Positions 35,604-45,253 of a stretch of DNA of 64,000 bases are shown here, in pieces. Within the stretch, counting starts at the first letter, position 1; each line of letters opens with the position of its first letter. The DNA comes from Rhizobiaceae bacterium (GTDB lineage: Bacteria > Pseudomonadota > Alphaproteobacteria > Rhizobiales > Rhizobiaceae): assembly GCA_014238155.1 (NCBI GenBank), contig JABABQ010000034.1, forward strand, positions 124,001 to 188,000. Reading direction: 5' to 3'. The notes beneath the pieces are model-generated. The model worked only from the letters and a program-made list of their open reading frames with translations. It was not told the DNA's origin and ran no database searches. Made by a program: the position numbers and the translations under genes.

Positions 35604-36197
35604 ATGGCCGAAATCAACTCACTTGAAGATCTGGGCGCCGCAGTAAACCAGGCAGCAGCAGAAAATTCAGCAGCCGAAGCCATTGCAGAAAATCCATCCC
35701 TGGCTGGCAACCCGCCTGCGCCCGTTCATGAGCGTAAGGTAGATGAGCTCGGTCGTTCGTATGCGACCGGCAAACGTAAGGACGCTGTTGCACGTGTCTG
35801 GCTGAAGCCCGGTTCCGGCCGCATTATCATTGAAGGCGCTGTTAAGAAACGCGACGTTCAGAAGAAAAATCGCAAAGAAGGCGCCAAAGCCAGCAAACAG
35901 CGTGATTTCACTGAGTATTTTGCCCGTCCGGTTTTACAGATGGTTGTCAAACAGCCACTGGTTGCTGCCGGTCGTGAAACCCAGTTCGACATTGTTGCTA
36001 CCGTATCCGGTGGTGGCTTGTCCGGACAGGCTGGCGCGTTGCGTCATGGTATTTCCAAGGCTCTGACCTATTACGAGCCAGAGCTGCGTGGCATTTTGAA
36101 ATCTGGTGGGTTCCTGACCCGCGACAGTCGTGTTGTTGAACGTAAGAAATATGGTCGCGCGAAAGCCCGTCGTTCGTTCCAGTTCTCCAAGCGTTAA
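35604..36197 (+). CDS. rpsI: 30S ribosomal protein S9 with long N-terminal extension
   Basis: Small-subunit protein whose C-terminal tail contacts P-site tRNA. The S9 core begins near residue 52 ([21 protein letters not shown]) and ends with the invariant [17 protein letters not shown]. Core blocks [17 protein letters not shown] and [15 protein letters not shown] are present. At 197 residues it is longer than E. coli S9 (about 130). The first 50 residues are an acidic, Ala/Glu/Asn-rich extension ([19 protein letters not shown]). Shorter extensions are normal in alphaproteobacteria; this one seems long. A strong terminator follows. Confidence 0.97.
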   Translation: MAEINSLEDLGAAVNQAAAENSAAEAIAENPSLAGNPPAPVHERKVDELGRSYATGKRKDAVARVWLKPGSGRIIIEGAVKKRDVQKKNRKEGAKASKQRDFTEYFARPVLQMVVKQPLVAAGRETQFDIVATVSGGGLSGQAGALRHGISKALTYYEPELRGILKSGGFLTRDSRVVERKKYGRAKARRSFQFSKR

Positions 36198-36211
36198 GGC
36201 TTACCGAATTT

Positions 36212-36225
36212 GCACCAATTGGTGC
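36212..36225. repeat. 14-base perfect palindrome after rpsI
   Basis: GCACCAATTGGTGC, 14 bases after the rpsI stop and eight bases before the terminator stem. It shares the CCAATTGG/TTGGCCAA flavour of the palindrome in front of rplM but is not the same sequence. It may simply extend the terminator region. Confidence 0.4.
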
Positions 36226-36232
36226 TATAAAG

Positions 36233-36258
36233 GGCGGGCCTCACGGCCCGCCTTTTTT
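36233..36258 (+). terminator. intrinsic terminator of rplM-rpsI
   Basis: GGCGGGCC (36233-36240), loop TCAC, GGCCCGCC (36245-36252), then six T. An 8-bp all-GC stem with a T-tract, 35 bases after rpsI. The speB start lies only ten bases beyond it, so speB needs read-through or its own promoter. Confidence 0.9.
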
Positions 36259-36268
36259 GTTTGAAGTG

Positions 36269-37246
36269 ATGACAGACATGAAACCAGTAAAACCCAAGGG
36301 CATCGACAATGCCTTCACCGCACAGTCCCTGCATCAGCAGGCCAGCGACCCAACCTATGCCGGGGCGCTGTCTTTCATGCGGCGCAAATACACCACAAAC
36401 CTGACCGGCACCGACGCAGTCGTGTGGGGACTTCCACTCGATACATCGGTATCCAACCGGCCGGGCACGAGATTTGGACCACGCGGGGTGCGCGAAGCGT
36501 CTTGCGGAATGGACAATGATCCGCAATATCCGTTTGGCTCGCGGCTTTTCGACGACATGGCGGTGATCGACTATGGTGACTGCTATTTTTACTATGGCCA
36601 ACAGTCCAAAATTCCAAAGATCATCGAAACCAACGCAACAGCGATAATCAATTCCGAATCCTCTCCCTATCTGCTGTCGATCGGCGGCGATCATTTTGTC
36701 ACCTATCCTCTGCTCAAGGCTCATGCTGAAAAACACGGGCCGCTGGCACTGGTCCAGTTTGACGCTCATCAAGACACCTGGGACGACAAGGACGGAGCAG
36801 TTGACCACGGTACGATGATCACCCGGGCGGTGAAGGAAGGAATTATCGACGTGGACCATTCCATCCAGATTGGCATTCGCACAATCGCACCGGAGTCATA
36901 CGGAATTGAAATCATCGATGGTCTGCAATGCCATCAAATTGGTCCGCAGGATATTGCCCGCAAGGTTTATGAACGGGTTGGGGACAAAAATGCCTATCTG
37001 ACATTCGACATCGATTGTCTGGACCCGGCTTTTGCACCCGGTACTGGTACGCCGGTCTCAGGTGGGCTGAGTACGGCACAAGCCCTGTTGACGTTGAGAG
37101 CGCTGAAAGATCTCGACGTGGTCGGATCTGATGTGGTGGAAGTGTCGCCTGCCTATGACCATGCTGATATAACTTCAATCGCCGGTTCAACAGTGGCAAT
37201 GTACATGTTAGGCAATCTTTGGGAACGACGATTTCAGTCTTCATAA
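36269..37246 (+). CDS. speB: agmatinase / ureohydrolase
   Basis: An arginase-family manganese enzyme, probably agmatinase, giving putrescine and urea from agmatine. About 325 residues. Mn ligands are in SIGGDHFVTYPLL, VQFDAHQDTWDD and LTFDIDCLDPAFAPGTGTP, the canonical set. The start is uncertain: ATG at 36269 or 36278; a TTG at 36257 lies inside the terminator T-tract and is unlikely. Its place between rpsI and argC is conserved in Hyphomicrobiales. Other ureohydrolases (guanidinobutyrase) share these motifs. Confidence 0.88.
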   Translation: MTDMKPVKPKGIDNAFTAQSLHQQASDPTYAGALSFMRRKYTTNLTGTDAVVWGLPLDTSVSNRPGTRFGPRGVREASCGMDNDPQYPFGSRLFDDMAVIDYGDCYFYYGQQSKIPKIIETNATAIINSESSPYLLSIGGDHFVTYPLLKAHAEKHGPLALVQFDAHQDTWDDKDGAVDHGTMITRAVKEGIIDVDHSIQIGIRTIAPESYGIEIIDGLQCHQIGPQDIARKVYERVGDKNAYLTFDIDCLDPAFAPGTGTPVSGGLSTAQALLTLRALKDLDVVGSDVVEVSPAYDHADITSIAGSTVAMYMLGNLWERRFQSS

Positions 37247-37260
37247 ACTGAATCAACTGC

Positions 37261-37279
37261 TTCGGAAATCGATTCCGAA
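37261..37279. promoter_or_regulatory. inverted repeat upstream of argC
   Basis: TTCGGAA-ATCGA-TTCCGAA: perfect 7-bp arms around five bases, about 35 bases before the argC start and 15 bases after the speB stop; GATTC-C-GAATC overlaps its right arm. No T-tract follows, so it looks more like an operator than a terminator. The binding factor is unknown. Confidence 0.35.
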
Positions 37280-37312
37280 TCTGAATATAACTCGTTGAAT
37301 TAAGAGAATATT

Positions 37313-38236
37313 ATGTCAAATCCAAAAATCTATGTAGACGGAGAACATGGAACAACCGGCCTGCAAATCCTCGACCGGCTGAAGAGTCGTAAAAACATCA
37401 ACCTGCTGTCAATGCCTCACGAGGAACGGCGCAACCCGGACGCCCGGAAGGCGCTTTTGAACGAAGCAGATTTCGCAATTCTATGCTTGCCGGACGATGC
37501 CTCGAGAGAAGCCACCAGCATGGTGGCCAACGGAGATACACGGTTGATTGACGCCTCCACAGCACACCGGACTAACCCAGATTGGGTGTTTGGTTTCAAA
37601 GAGCTGGACCCGGGACATGACCGGCTGATTGCCAAGGCTCGGTTTGTATCGAATCCAGGATGCTATTCGACCGGCGCAATCGCGCTGATCCGCCCGTTGA
37701 CCCAAAATGGGCTGTTGGACAAAAGCTCCCTGCTCTCGATCAACGCGGTGTCGGGATATACTGGCGGTGGCAAAAATCTGATCGCCCGGATCGAAGATAG
37801 CACGCACGACGATGCTATTGCTTCACCCCATTTCCTCTATGCCACCGGCCTCGCTCACAAACATGCACCTGAAATCACCAAACATAGTCTTCTTAAACAT
37901 ACGCCATTGTTTTCACCGAGCGTCGGCAGATTCCCCCAAGGCATGATTGTTCAGGTGCCGTTGCACATTTCCGCGACAAATGCTGCCTCACGAGACGCGG
38001 TTCATGCCTGTCTCGCCGCCCATTATGACAGCAGCGCTCACGTACGCGTGGCATCGCTGGATGAGAGTAAAGGTATTGCCAAGCTTGACGCTGCTGCGCT
38101 GGCTGGCAAGGACACGATGGACCTGCATGTGTTTGGCAATGAGCACCAGATTAATCTGGTCGCATTGCTCGACAATCTTGGCAAAGGAGCCAGCGGCGCC
38201 TGTGTCCAGGCATTGGATCTAATGCTGGCTGGATAA
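37313..38236 (+). CDS. argC: N-acetyl-gamma-glutamyl-phosphate reductase, type 2
   Basis: Third enzyme of arginine synthesis. 307 residues with the short type-2 architecture: the N-terminal [19 protein letters not shown] nucleotide-binding segment, the catalytic cysteine in [19 protein letters not shown], and [16 protein letters not shown] near the dimer interface. Type 2 is the usual form in Hyphomicrobiales. The start at 37313 directly precedes the first strand. Follows speB, a neighbouring step in arginine/polyamine metabolism. Confidence 0.94.
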   Translation: MSNPKIYVDGEHGTTGLQILDRLKSRKNINLLSMPHEERRNPDARKALLNEADFAILCLPDDASREATSMVANGDTRLIDASTAHRTNPDWVFGFKELDPGHDRLIAKARFVSNPGCYSTGAIALIRPLTQNGLLDKSSLLSINAVSGYTGGGKNLIARIEDSTHDDAIASPHFLYATGLAHKHAPEITKHSLLKHTPLFSPSVGRFPQGMIVQVPLHISATNAASRDAVHACLAAHYDSSAHVRVASLDESKGIAKLDAAALAGKDTMDLHVFGNEHQINLVALLDNLGKGASGACVQALDLMLAG

Positions 38237-38378
38237 GGTCGTAATCAGACCGTGGTATCGCTGGCGATTCAGCTATTCTACGGCTTTTGCACTAACCCTG
38301 CACTGGTTGAATCGCAATGTCTGACGATTTGTGGTTAGAATCTTTCAACTGCCGGCGGCAGAGGGCGCAGCGCGAACA

Positions 38379-38819
38379 ATGATTCAGACGATTAAGCTGC
38401 TTCTTCCCGGGCTGATACCCTCATGGAAATTCTTCAAGGCGATTGAACCCTCACCGCGTGTGCAGTGGTGTATGATGGACGAAGCCGCCCAGTCCTGCAC
38501 TGATTGGCAGGAATATCGACCGCGTCCCACACACATTTCGGCGGGATCCATGTTGCGCAGGATATTCTGGAACCCAAACTGGAATGAAGCACTTTACATG
38601 GTCAGTCTGGCGGAACGACTGTCGCTGTCTTCGAGCACCCACAGCCGCGATGAAATTTTCAAACGACTGAAATTGCAACTGATCAGAACCAATGCAATTG
38701 ATGCCGGCCGGCCGTGCCTACAATTTCGACTGGTATTTGTTCTCCGTGAAGGAACCGAACTTGTCCAACAGATCACCTATCTGTCGAAGACGCGGCGCAT
38801 CAGCGATATTGTCGCATGA
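38379..38819 (+). CDS. protein of unknown function coupled to an HTTM-like gene
   Basis: A 146-residue protein from the ATG at 38379 (an in-frame GTG at 38331 would add 16 residues). It has no signal peptide or true membrane helix; the start (MIQTIKLLLPGLIPSWKFF) is mildly amphipathic. The middle is Trp-rich (VQWCMMDEAAQSCTDWQEY, RIFWNPNWNEALYMVSLAERL), and the end (LQFRLVFVLREGTELVQQITYLS) looks like paired strands. I do not recognise a family. Its stop overlaps the next gene's ATG by four bases (ATGA), implying a shared job with the membrane protein. Confidence 0.72.
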   Translation: MIQTIKLLLPGLIPSWKFFKAIEPSPRVQWCMMDEAAQSCTDWQEYRPRPTHISAGSMLRRIFWNPNWNEALYMVSLAERLSLSSSTHSRDEIFKRLKLQLIRTNAIDAGRPCLQFRLVFVLREGTELVQQITYLSKTRRISDIVA

Positions 38820-39508
38820 CGCTGGACGACGCCCTGCTGGCAACCGAATTATTGCTGGCATGGGCGCTGATTCTGCAAAGTTGCGAACACCTTTCCACGA
38901 CTAAATACGACAAGCCCCTATTTCTGCTGCGAATTGCATGTTGTTTGGTATTGGCAAGCGGAACTGCGCCTTTGTTGTCGCTGGCCATGCTCGCCGTGAT
39001 CAGTCTGATCATGCTGCACCGGTTTCAGGGGCCCTACAACGGCGGCAGCGACCGCATGAGCGTGCTGATCGTCTGGTGCCTGTTGTTTGCCCATGCGCTA
39101 CCGACAATGGGGCTTCGGGAAACCGCATTTGGCTATCTGGCAGTGCAAGTGGTGCTGTCTTATTTCGTTTCTGGCTGGGTCAAACTCATCAATCCGCAAT
39201 GGCGAACCGGACGAGCCTTGCAAGATGTATTCGCCTTCTCCGCCTATCCGGTGAGCGAAGAGTTGCGGCGTCTGGCCGATTTCCCGAGATTGTGTTGGGG
39301 TATGGCCTGGTCTGTGATCTTGTTTGAAGTAATGTTTCCAATCGCAATGATCGATCAGGCATTGCTGATCATTGCACTGGCCATCGGCGCTGCGTTTCAT
39401 CTCGCCAACGCCTGCCTGTTTGGCCTCAACCGGTTTTTCTGGATTTGGCTGTCAGCCTATCCATCAATGTTATGGCTGCAAAGCCGAATTGTGGATGCCT
39501 TGTGGTGA
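38816..39508 (+). CDS. HTTM-like multispanning membrane protein
   Basis: A 230-residue membrane protein with about five to six hydrophobic helices. The segment FQGPYNGGSDRMSVLIVWCLLF, followed by LSYFVSGWVKLINPQWRTGRALQ (each in adjacent pieces), resembles the HTTM family, related to the membrane part of vitamin-K-dependent gamma-carboxylase. The soluble carboxylase half is absent and it is shorter than most HTTM proteins. No catalytic lysine can be assigned. Coupled by ATGA to the unknown 146-residue gene; convergent with ppx. Function unknown. Confidence 0.7.
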   Translation: MTLDDALLATELLLAWALILQSCEHLSTTKYDKPLFLLRIACCLVLASGTAPLLSLAMLAVISLIMLHRFQGPYNGGSDRMSVLIVWCLLFAHALPTMGLRETAFGYLAVQVVLSYFVSGWVKLINPQWRTGRALQDVFAFSAYPVSEELRRLADFPRLCWGMAWSVILFEVMFPIAMIDQALLIIALAIGAAFHLANACLFGLNRFFWIWLSAYPSMLWLQSRIVDALW

Positions 39509-39524
39509 GGCCTGGCACGACGAA

Positions 39525-41054
39525 CTAGACTTCGTGCCACTCGACAGGTCGGTCGAGCACGGCGGCAAGACCCTTCATCCGGCGGTAAAGGCGTTCACCT
39601 TCAAAGTCGGCAATATCGGAAGTGACGGTCAGTTGCACCGGGCCATCTTCCTCTACCCGAAAGCCGACTTTGGGCAGAACTCCCGGCATAGCAGTTGAAA
39701 ACTGAAATCCGATGCGGAACAGTGCCCCAAGCAATTTGGCCCGTTGGCGCTGTCGTTTTGACGCAATAGTGATCAGGGCCGGACTGAGGTCATCCTCCAC
39801 AAGCCCTTCATGGCGATAATAGGTTGCCAGTGCCAGAAACGCACGGCCCGCATGATCTACCCCAACAAAGTCAGCGTTTGAAATCAGATTGAGGGCCTGG
39901 TCTCCACGATAGTCAGGATGAGAACGCCAGGTGATATCTGCCAACAGACAGGCGGCCTTGCGATAGCGTTTTTCATCCGTCGTTTCGTCAATGCCAAAAG
40001 TTCTAAACGCTGCACCGGTCCATTTAACGAGTTCGCGTGCGTGAAGCGGCGAGCGGGCGCGCAACACTGCGAATTCTTCGGCAGCCGTCAGCAGCGGATC
40101 CAGTTTCTGCACTGGTGGTGGCAACAGCGAATAGAGATAACCTTCACGCACGCCCAATCCTGAAAATACGATCCGCTCCGGCTTCATGACCGACATGATT
40201 TCAGATAGCAGAACCGCACCATACGGCATCAGCGCACGGCGGTTCGATGATATCGCTTCAATCCCTCGTATTGCTGAACCATTCTTGCCGGTCAGACGGC
40301 TGCACAGCTTGCGGGCTTCCTTTGCACTGATTTCGTAGTGGTGCATAACAGTCAGCGGATATTTGGACCTCACCATATTTAATCGCCCAATAGCGCGCCA
40401 CGTCCCTCCAACCGCATAAAATGTTCCACCTTTGGCAGCCTTTAGTACGGAGTTGCTCTTTAACGCCTCACGGGCGAAATGGCGGGCGGCAATGACATCG
40501 CCACCAGATTGGTCATGCAGACGCAATCCGCCAAGCGGCAAGGTCACCCCTTCTCCCGTGGGAACACCGTTAATGCGGGTCAATTCGACACTACCGCCCC
40601 CCATATCAGCAACAACTCCAACCGGATTGCGAAACCCGCACTCGATTCCATAGGCAGCATACATTGCCTCTTCGATGCCTGTCAGAACATGGATCGGAGC
40701 ACCGAGCGCATCTGTGGCCCGGCGAATAAACTCCGGCCCGTTTGCCGCCTCGCGTGCGGCGGCGGTGGCCAGCGTGCGAATTTGTGTTGCTCCAGACTGT
40801 TCGGCCAGCATCCGATAGCGCCGCAACGTCGCCAGTGCCCGCTCAACTGCCACATCATCCAGCTTCCCTGTCGAACCAATATGGGCTCCCAGACCGCAAA
40901 GAATTTTTTCGTTGTACAAAGGCGTTGGCGACCGCGAGAGGCCTTCGTAAACTACCAGACGTACAGAGTTGGACCCGATATCGATGATGGCGACAGGTGA
41001 AAGTTTGCGAATCCGACCTTGGGCCCGCAATATTGTCTTTGACGACTTCACCAT
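39525..41054 (-). CDS. ppx: exopolyphosphatase / Ppx-GppA phosphatase
   Basis: Releases phosphate from polyphosphate ends. 509 residues. The ASKHA-type sites are seen: VAIIDIGSNSVRLVVYEG (phosphate 1) and VADMGGGSVELTRI (phosphate 2), with the GIEEAMYAAYGIECG catalytic-Glu helix between. The C-terminal part (about 330-509) is the helical/HD-like domain of full-length Ppx (KAACLLADITWRSHPDYRGD). The ATG shares its A with the ppk stop (TGATG), so translation is coupled. GppA activity cannot be excluded. Confidence 0.92.
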   Translation of the reverse strand: MVKSSKTILRAQGRIRKLSPVAIIDIGSNSVRLVVYEGLSRSPTPLYNEKILCGLGAHIGSTGKLDDVAVERALATLRRYRMLAEQSGATQIRTLATAAAREAANGPEFIRRATDALGAPIHVLTGIEEAMYAAYGIECGFRNPVGVVADMGGGSVELTRINGVPTGEGVTLPLGGLRLHDQSGGDVIAARHFAREALKSNSVLKAAKGGTFYAVGGTWRAIGRLNMVRSKYPLTVMHHYEISAKEARKLCSRLTGKNGSAIRGIEAISSNRRALMPYGAVLLSEIMSVMKPERIVFSGLGVREGYLYSLLPPPVQKLDPLLTAAEEFAVLRARSPLHARELVKWTGAAFRTFGIDETTDEKRYRKAACLLADITWRSHPDYRGDQALNLISNADFVGVDHAGRAFLALATYYRHEGLVEDDLSPALITIASKRQRQRAKLLGALFRIGFQFSTAMPGVLPKVGFRVEEDGPVQLTVTSDIADFEGERLYRRMKGLAAVLDRPVEWHEV

Positions 41055-43240
41055 CAGGCCGCGGATTCCGGCGCGGTTTCGTGGGACGAAAACGGTTCCA
41101 AAATGGACTTTGGAGCGTTTTTCTTGAGCGATTTCCCGCGGCCGGACAGGCTTGGATTGGTCATGAAATAGTCCTGCGCACTGAATGGTTTTTGTCCTGG
41201 CCCGACTTCAAAACGCTGCGCCGTGCCATCAGGCAATATCTGCCAGCTTTGCAAATTGTCTATCAGATTGCCAAGCATGATCTGATCCAAAACCTGTTGA
41301 TGAACCGTTGGATTTTCCAGCGGAACCAACACTTCAACGCGACGGTCGAGATTGCGCGGCATGAGATCGGCGGAGCCGGCAAAAACCAAGGCTTTCTTGG
41401 AGGGCAGCCCATAACCGTTGCCGAAACAAAATATGCGTCCATGTTCCAGAAAACGACCGATAATCGATTTCACCCTGATATTGTCAGACAGACCCGGAAC
41501 CTGGGGCCGCAGGCAACAGATGCCACGCACAATAAGATCAATCTGAACCCCGTCCTGACTGGCTTCATACAGTTGATCGATCATTGCGGGATCAACCAGC
41601 GAATTCATTTTCATCCAGATTTGTCCTGGCTTGCCAGCCTTGGCGTGTTTGCGTTCCTGATCTATCAGCTTGGTCAGCTTGTTGCGTAACGAATTGGGCG
41701 ACACCAACAGTTTCTTCAATCCCTTCGGCTCAGCATATCCTGTGATGAAGTTGAAAACCCGAGCCACATCAATTGTGATGTCGCGGTCCTTTGTAAAAAA
41801 CGACAGGTCCGTATAAACTCGTGCGTTTGTCGGATGATAATTGCCGGTGCCAATATGGCAGAAATTTACCAGTTCTCCTCCTTCGCGACGCACCACCAAT
41901 GACAATTTCGCGTGTGTTTTCAACTCGATAAATCCGTAAACCACTTGCACGCCAGCCCGTTCCAGATCACGCGCCCAGCGAATATTGGCTTCTTCATCAA
42001 AGCGAGCTTTCAACTCCACCAGAGCCGTCACCGACTTGCCGTTTTCTGCCGCCTCTATCAGCGCCTGCACTATGGGGCTGTCATTTGATGTCCGATAGAG
42101 GGTTTGCTTGATCGCGACTACATCGGAATCTTGCGCTGCCTGCCGAATAAAACGCACCACAACATCGAAACTCTCATATGGATGGTGAACAACAAGATCC
42201 TTTTGACGGATGGCAGCAAAACAGTCTCCGTTATGCTCTCTGATACGTTCAGGAAAGCGAGGATTATAGGCTTCATAGCGCAGCCTCTTGTCACCAGCTT
42301 CAACCAAATCGTTGAGATTGTCTAACGCCAGAAGTCCATCCAATATGACGGTTTGATCGCTCGTGACGTTGAGCTCCTTCATGACAAAGCTTCGCAGACT
42401 ATCAGGCGTGTCGGAGGTGAATTCCAAGCGGATCACCAATCCCCGACGGCGTTGTTTCAAGGCGGTCTCGAACAGACGCACCAGGTCTTCCGCTTCCTCT
42501 TGCACCTCAATATCGCTGTCACGCACCAGACGGAACATGCCGCTTTCAACCGTCGAATAGCCTGGAAACAGTCGGTCGATGAACATACCAATGATTTCTT
42601 CAACACTGATGAATCGAGTTGGCGCCTGGGGTGGTTCGTCATCGTCGGTTTGAGCAACCGGCAATGGGACGAAGCGTTTAAGCGGCTGCGGCAAACGCAA
42701 TAGCGCCGTCATCGTTTTAGTGCCGTTGGTGCGCTGCAGTTGCAGCACCAGCGTCAGCCCGAGATTGGGCACAAAGGGAAACGGATGTGCCGGGTCGATG
42801 CACAATGGCGTCAGAATCGGGAACACCTGCGACAGGAAGTGGTATTCCGCCCAGGTCCGTTCTTTATCGTCCAGATCATCGCTCTTGACGAGCTCAACCC
42901 GTTCGCGGTTCAGTTCTACCAACAGCGACTCAAGAACTGCGTGCTGATGTTCCTGCAGATTGGCAATTTCCTTGGTCGCAAACGCCAACTGCTCAATCGG
43001 CGTTTGGCCATTATCCGACAAAGTTGCAAGTTGCTCGCGCACCTGTGCGGCAAGACCAGCGATGCGAACCATCAGAAATTCATTCAGATTGTCCGCCGAA
43101 ATGGTCAAAAAACGCAACCGTTCCAACGGTGGATGTTTTTGGTTTTCCGCCTCCATCAAAACCCGGCGATTGAACTGCAACCACGAGATCTCGCGGTTGA
43201 TGAATCTTTGCGGGCTTTTGGTAATCTGAACTATGGACAT
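41054..43240 (-). CDS. ppk: polyphosphate kinase 1
   Basis: Polymerises the gamma-phosphate of ATP into polyphosphate. 728 residues from the ATG at 43240, the usual PPK1 length. The N-terminal domain opens with [17 protein letters not shown]; the catalytic C1/C2 domains (phospholipase-D-like) carry [33 protein letters not shown] with the autophosphorylated His, and [19 protein letters not shown]. The frame stays open to 43288, but the extra 16 residues lack support. First gene of ppk-ppx. A half Pho-box-like CTGTCAT lies about 52 bases upstream. Confidence 0.95.
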   Translation of the reverse strand: MSIVQITKSPQRFINREISWLQFNRRVLMEAENQKHPPLERLRFLTISADNLNEFLMVRIAGLAAQVREQLATLSDNGQTPIEQLAFATKEIANLQEHQHAVLESLLVELNRERVELVKSDDLDDKERTWAEYHFLSQVFPILTPLCIDPAHPFPFVPNLGLTLVLQLQRTNGTKTMTALLRLPQPLKRFVPLPVAQTDDDEPPQAPTRFISVEEIIGMFIDRLFPGYSTVESGMFRLVRDSDIEVQEEAEDLVRLFETALKQRRRGLVIRLEFTSDTPDSLRSFVMKELNVTSDQTVILDGLLALDNLNDLVEAGDKRLRYEAYNPRFPERIREHNGDCFAAIRQKDLVVHHPYESFDVVVRFIRQAAQDSDVVAIKQTLYRTSNDSPIVQALIEAAENGKSVTALVELKARFDEEANIRWARDLERAGVQVVYGFIELKTHAKLSLVVRREGGELVNFCHIGTGNYHPTNARVYTDLSFFTKDRDITIDVARVFNFITGYAEPKGLKKLLVSPNSLRNKLTKLIDQERKHAKAGKPGQIWMKMNSLVDPAMIDQLYEASQDGVQIDLIVRGICCLRPQVPGLSDNIRVKSIIGRFLEHGRIFCFGNGYGLPSKKALVFAGSADLMPRNLDRRVEVLVPLENPTVHQQVLDQIMLGNLIDNLQSWQILPDGTAQRFEVGPGQKPFSAQDYFMTNPSLSGRGKSLKKNAPKSILEPFSSHETAPESAA

Positions 43241-43332
43241 GGTTATTGTGAAGGCGTTCCCGTCTGTGGATAAATGTAATACCGGCACATTATGACAGTT
43301 CTATATGCACATAAAGTGCTCCCGACAGCCAG

Positions 43333-44004
43333 TTATTCCTGCACACCCAGTTGACGCAGAGCTTGTGCCGCCAACGGTTTTGTAATCGCTCGCTTTTGCG
43401 CCATGGACAGGCCATCGAGAGTCGTCACCAACTGCTGGGCGCAGGCAAGTGACCGCTCCATCCGTAAAACCATATATTCAATTACCGGTCCGTCGACCTC
43501 GATCTGCAGGTCGGCAAACAATTTTGCCATCACCCCTTGCAGCAATTCATCATCAGGTTCGTTCAACTCAATCAATCGTGCGAGATTCATGCGCGAAATC
43601 AAATCTGGAAGTTGCATGCCCCAGTTTCCGGGCCAGGTTCTGCTGGTCAACAACAGGTTTCCGCCATGGGCTCGCACCTCATTGATCAGATGAAACAATG
43701 CCGTCTCGTCAAAGAATCCAGGACCAATGTCCTCCACCACAACGTTTGCACCGGACTGAGCCGGCAACTTCAGCTCGTCCGCCGCGGGCAACTGGATTGC
43801 CTTGGCCATATTCGCCCACACAGCGGCCAAATGACTTTTCCCAGCGCCAACCGGGCCTGCCAAGATTACAATCGGAACCGGCCAGTCTGGCCATGAATGA
43901 ATGAAGGTAACTGCGTCTCTGTTGACTGGTGAAACAATCAAATCCTCAACACCCTGCCCGATATTTGTCGGCAGACCGAGCGGAAGCTGAACATTGCTGC
44001 TCAC
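43333..44004 (-). CDS. hdaA: DnaA-related regulatory inactivator HdaA
   Basis: Stimulates ATP hydrolysis by DnaA when bound to the sliding clamp, preventing re-initiation. 223 residues. The N-terminal QLPLGL (residues 6-11) is the clamp-binding motif. The AAA+ domain has a Walker A (LAGPVGAGKSHLAAVW) and a Walker-B-like VVVEDIGPGFFDE. It lacks DnaA's DNA-binding domain. The start is GTG at 44004, overlapping the AI-2E permease stop by four bases. In alphaproteobacteria HdaA lies beside this permease. Confidence 0.9.
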   Translation of the reverse strand: MSSNVQLPLGLPTNIGQGVEDLIVSPVNRDAVTFIHSWPDWPVPIVILAGPVGAGKSHLAAVWANMAKAIQLPAADELKLPAQSGANVVVEDIGPGFFDETALFHLINEVRAHGGNLLLTSRTWPGNWGMQLPDLISRMNLARLIELNEPDDELLQGVMAKLFADLQIEVDGPVIEYMVLRMERSLACAQQLVTTLDGLSMAQKRAITKPLAAQALRQLGVQE

Positions 44005-45233
44005 GATTCCTGCTCCGCTACACCGTCGTGTTCGCCGCCGCTGCGGTCGTCGTCGCCGTTGTCGCCAACGCCTGCATCAGCGCCATGTCCAAGATAAAAC
44101 GGACTGGCCAGATATTTCTTCAACCCATAGCGTACCAGAACCCCAATCGCTGCAGCCACCGGCACGGCGATCAACAGTCCGGTAAAGCCGAGTAGGACAC
44201 CGAAGGCCGATAGAGAAAACATCAGCCAAACAGGGTGCAGCCCAACACTTTGGCCAACAAGTTTCGGTTGCAAGATATTACCTTCGACAAACTGACCGAG
44301 CGCAAATATGGCGAAAACCAGTGCGATCCAGGTATAGTCGGGCCAGAACTGAACCAGAGCGACACCAACCGCCAGGATCATTCCCAATATGGACCCAACA
44401 AAAGGAATGAAGCTGACCAAGCCGGCAAACATACCGATCAACAAGCCAAAATTCACTCCGGTTGCCGTCAGTCCCGCTGCATAGAACAGTCCCAGGATCA
44501 GGCACACAGCCCCCTGCCCGCGTACAAATCCGGCAATGGCGCTGTTCACATCAGCAGCTATTTCTGACAATTCTGACTCGTGATCACGCGGCAACCAGCC
44601 CTCAACAGTTCCAATCATGCGGTCCCAATCGAGCAACAGATAAAAAGCGACAATGGGGGTAATGACAAACAGCGAGATAACATCCACCAGCGCCTTGCCG
44701 GAATTCCACAATGAGCCGAGCAAGGTTGACAACCACCCAGCCCCTTGCTGCAGCACTGTATTGAGATTTTCTTGGATGTTGACCGAACTTTCTCCGATCA
44801 GATTTTTCAACCACTCGCTCTCGGTATGGGTGAACAGTGCCTGAAGTCGGGTGACATAGTCGGGAATGCGCTGAATGAGACCAGACAACTGGTTAGACAG
44901 AATGGGAACGACCAGAATCAGCGCAAGAATGAAGACAACGATGAATACGATGAGGATCAGAAATGTCGCCACAAGACGACTTGCTCCCATCGCTTCCAGG
45001 CGGTCAGCAACAGGATCCAGCAGATAGGCCAATGCCATTCCGGCAACGAAGGGCAGCAATATCGAGCGAAATACGTATAGGAAGATAACCGTGAACAGGA
45101 AAGCTAAGCACCAGAACCAGATCTGTCGCCGGGTTGCGATTGACAATAGGGAACCGACCTGAGGCTGAAGCAATTCTTCTACCGGATTGGTTGTTGAAAC
45201 TTCGCCGTCTACTGGATCAGTCAATCTCGTCAC
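44001..45233 (-). CDS. AI-2E transporter family (PerM-type) permease
   Basis: An inner-membrane protein of about 410 residues with eight hydrophobic helices: paired ones near 35-85, a long amphipathic middle, then GQGAVCLILGLFYAAGL and LIGMFAGLVSFIPFVGSILGM, which carry the family signature. Function in this branch is unknown (other members export AI-2 or antiport sodium). The last 30 residues are acidic and low-complexity (GVGDNGDDDRSGGEHDG). The start is unclear: GTG at 45233 abuts GGGAG too closely, while TTG at 45224 has GGGAGG eight bases upstream. Confidence 0.87.
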   Translation of the reverse strand: MTRLTDPVDGEVSTTNPVEELLQPQVGSLLSIATRRQIWFWCLAFLFTVIFLYVFRSILLPFVAGMALAYLLDPVADRLEAMGASRLVATFLILIVFIVVFILALILVVPILSNQLSGLIQRIPDYVTRLQALFTHTESEWLKNLIGESSVNIQENLNTVLQQGAGWLSTLLGSLWNSGKALVDVISLFVITPIVAFYLLLDWDRMIGTVEGWLPRDHESELSEIAADVNSAIAGFVRGQGAVCLILGLFYAAGLTATGVNFGLLIGMFAGLVSFIPFVGSILGMILAVGVALVQFWPDYTWIALVFAIFALGQFVEGNILQPKLVGQSVGLHPVWLMFSLSAFGVLLGFTGLLIAVPVAAAIGVLVRYGLKKYLASPFYLGHGADAGVGDNGDDDRSGGEHDGVAEQES

Positions 45234-45253
45234 CTCCCAGGCCCACGATCGCG

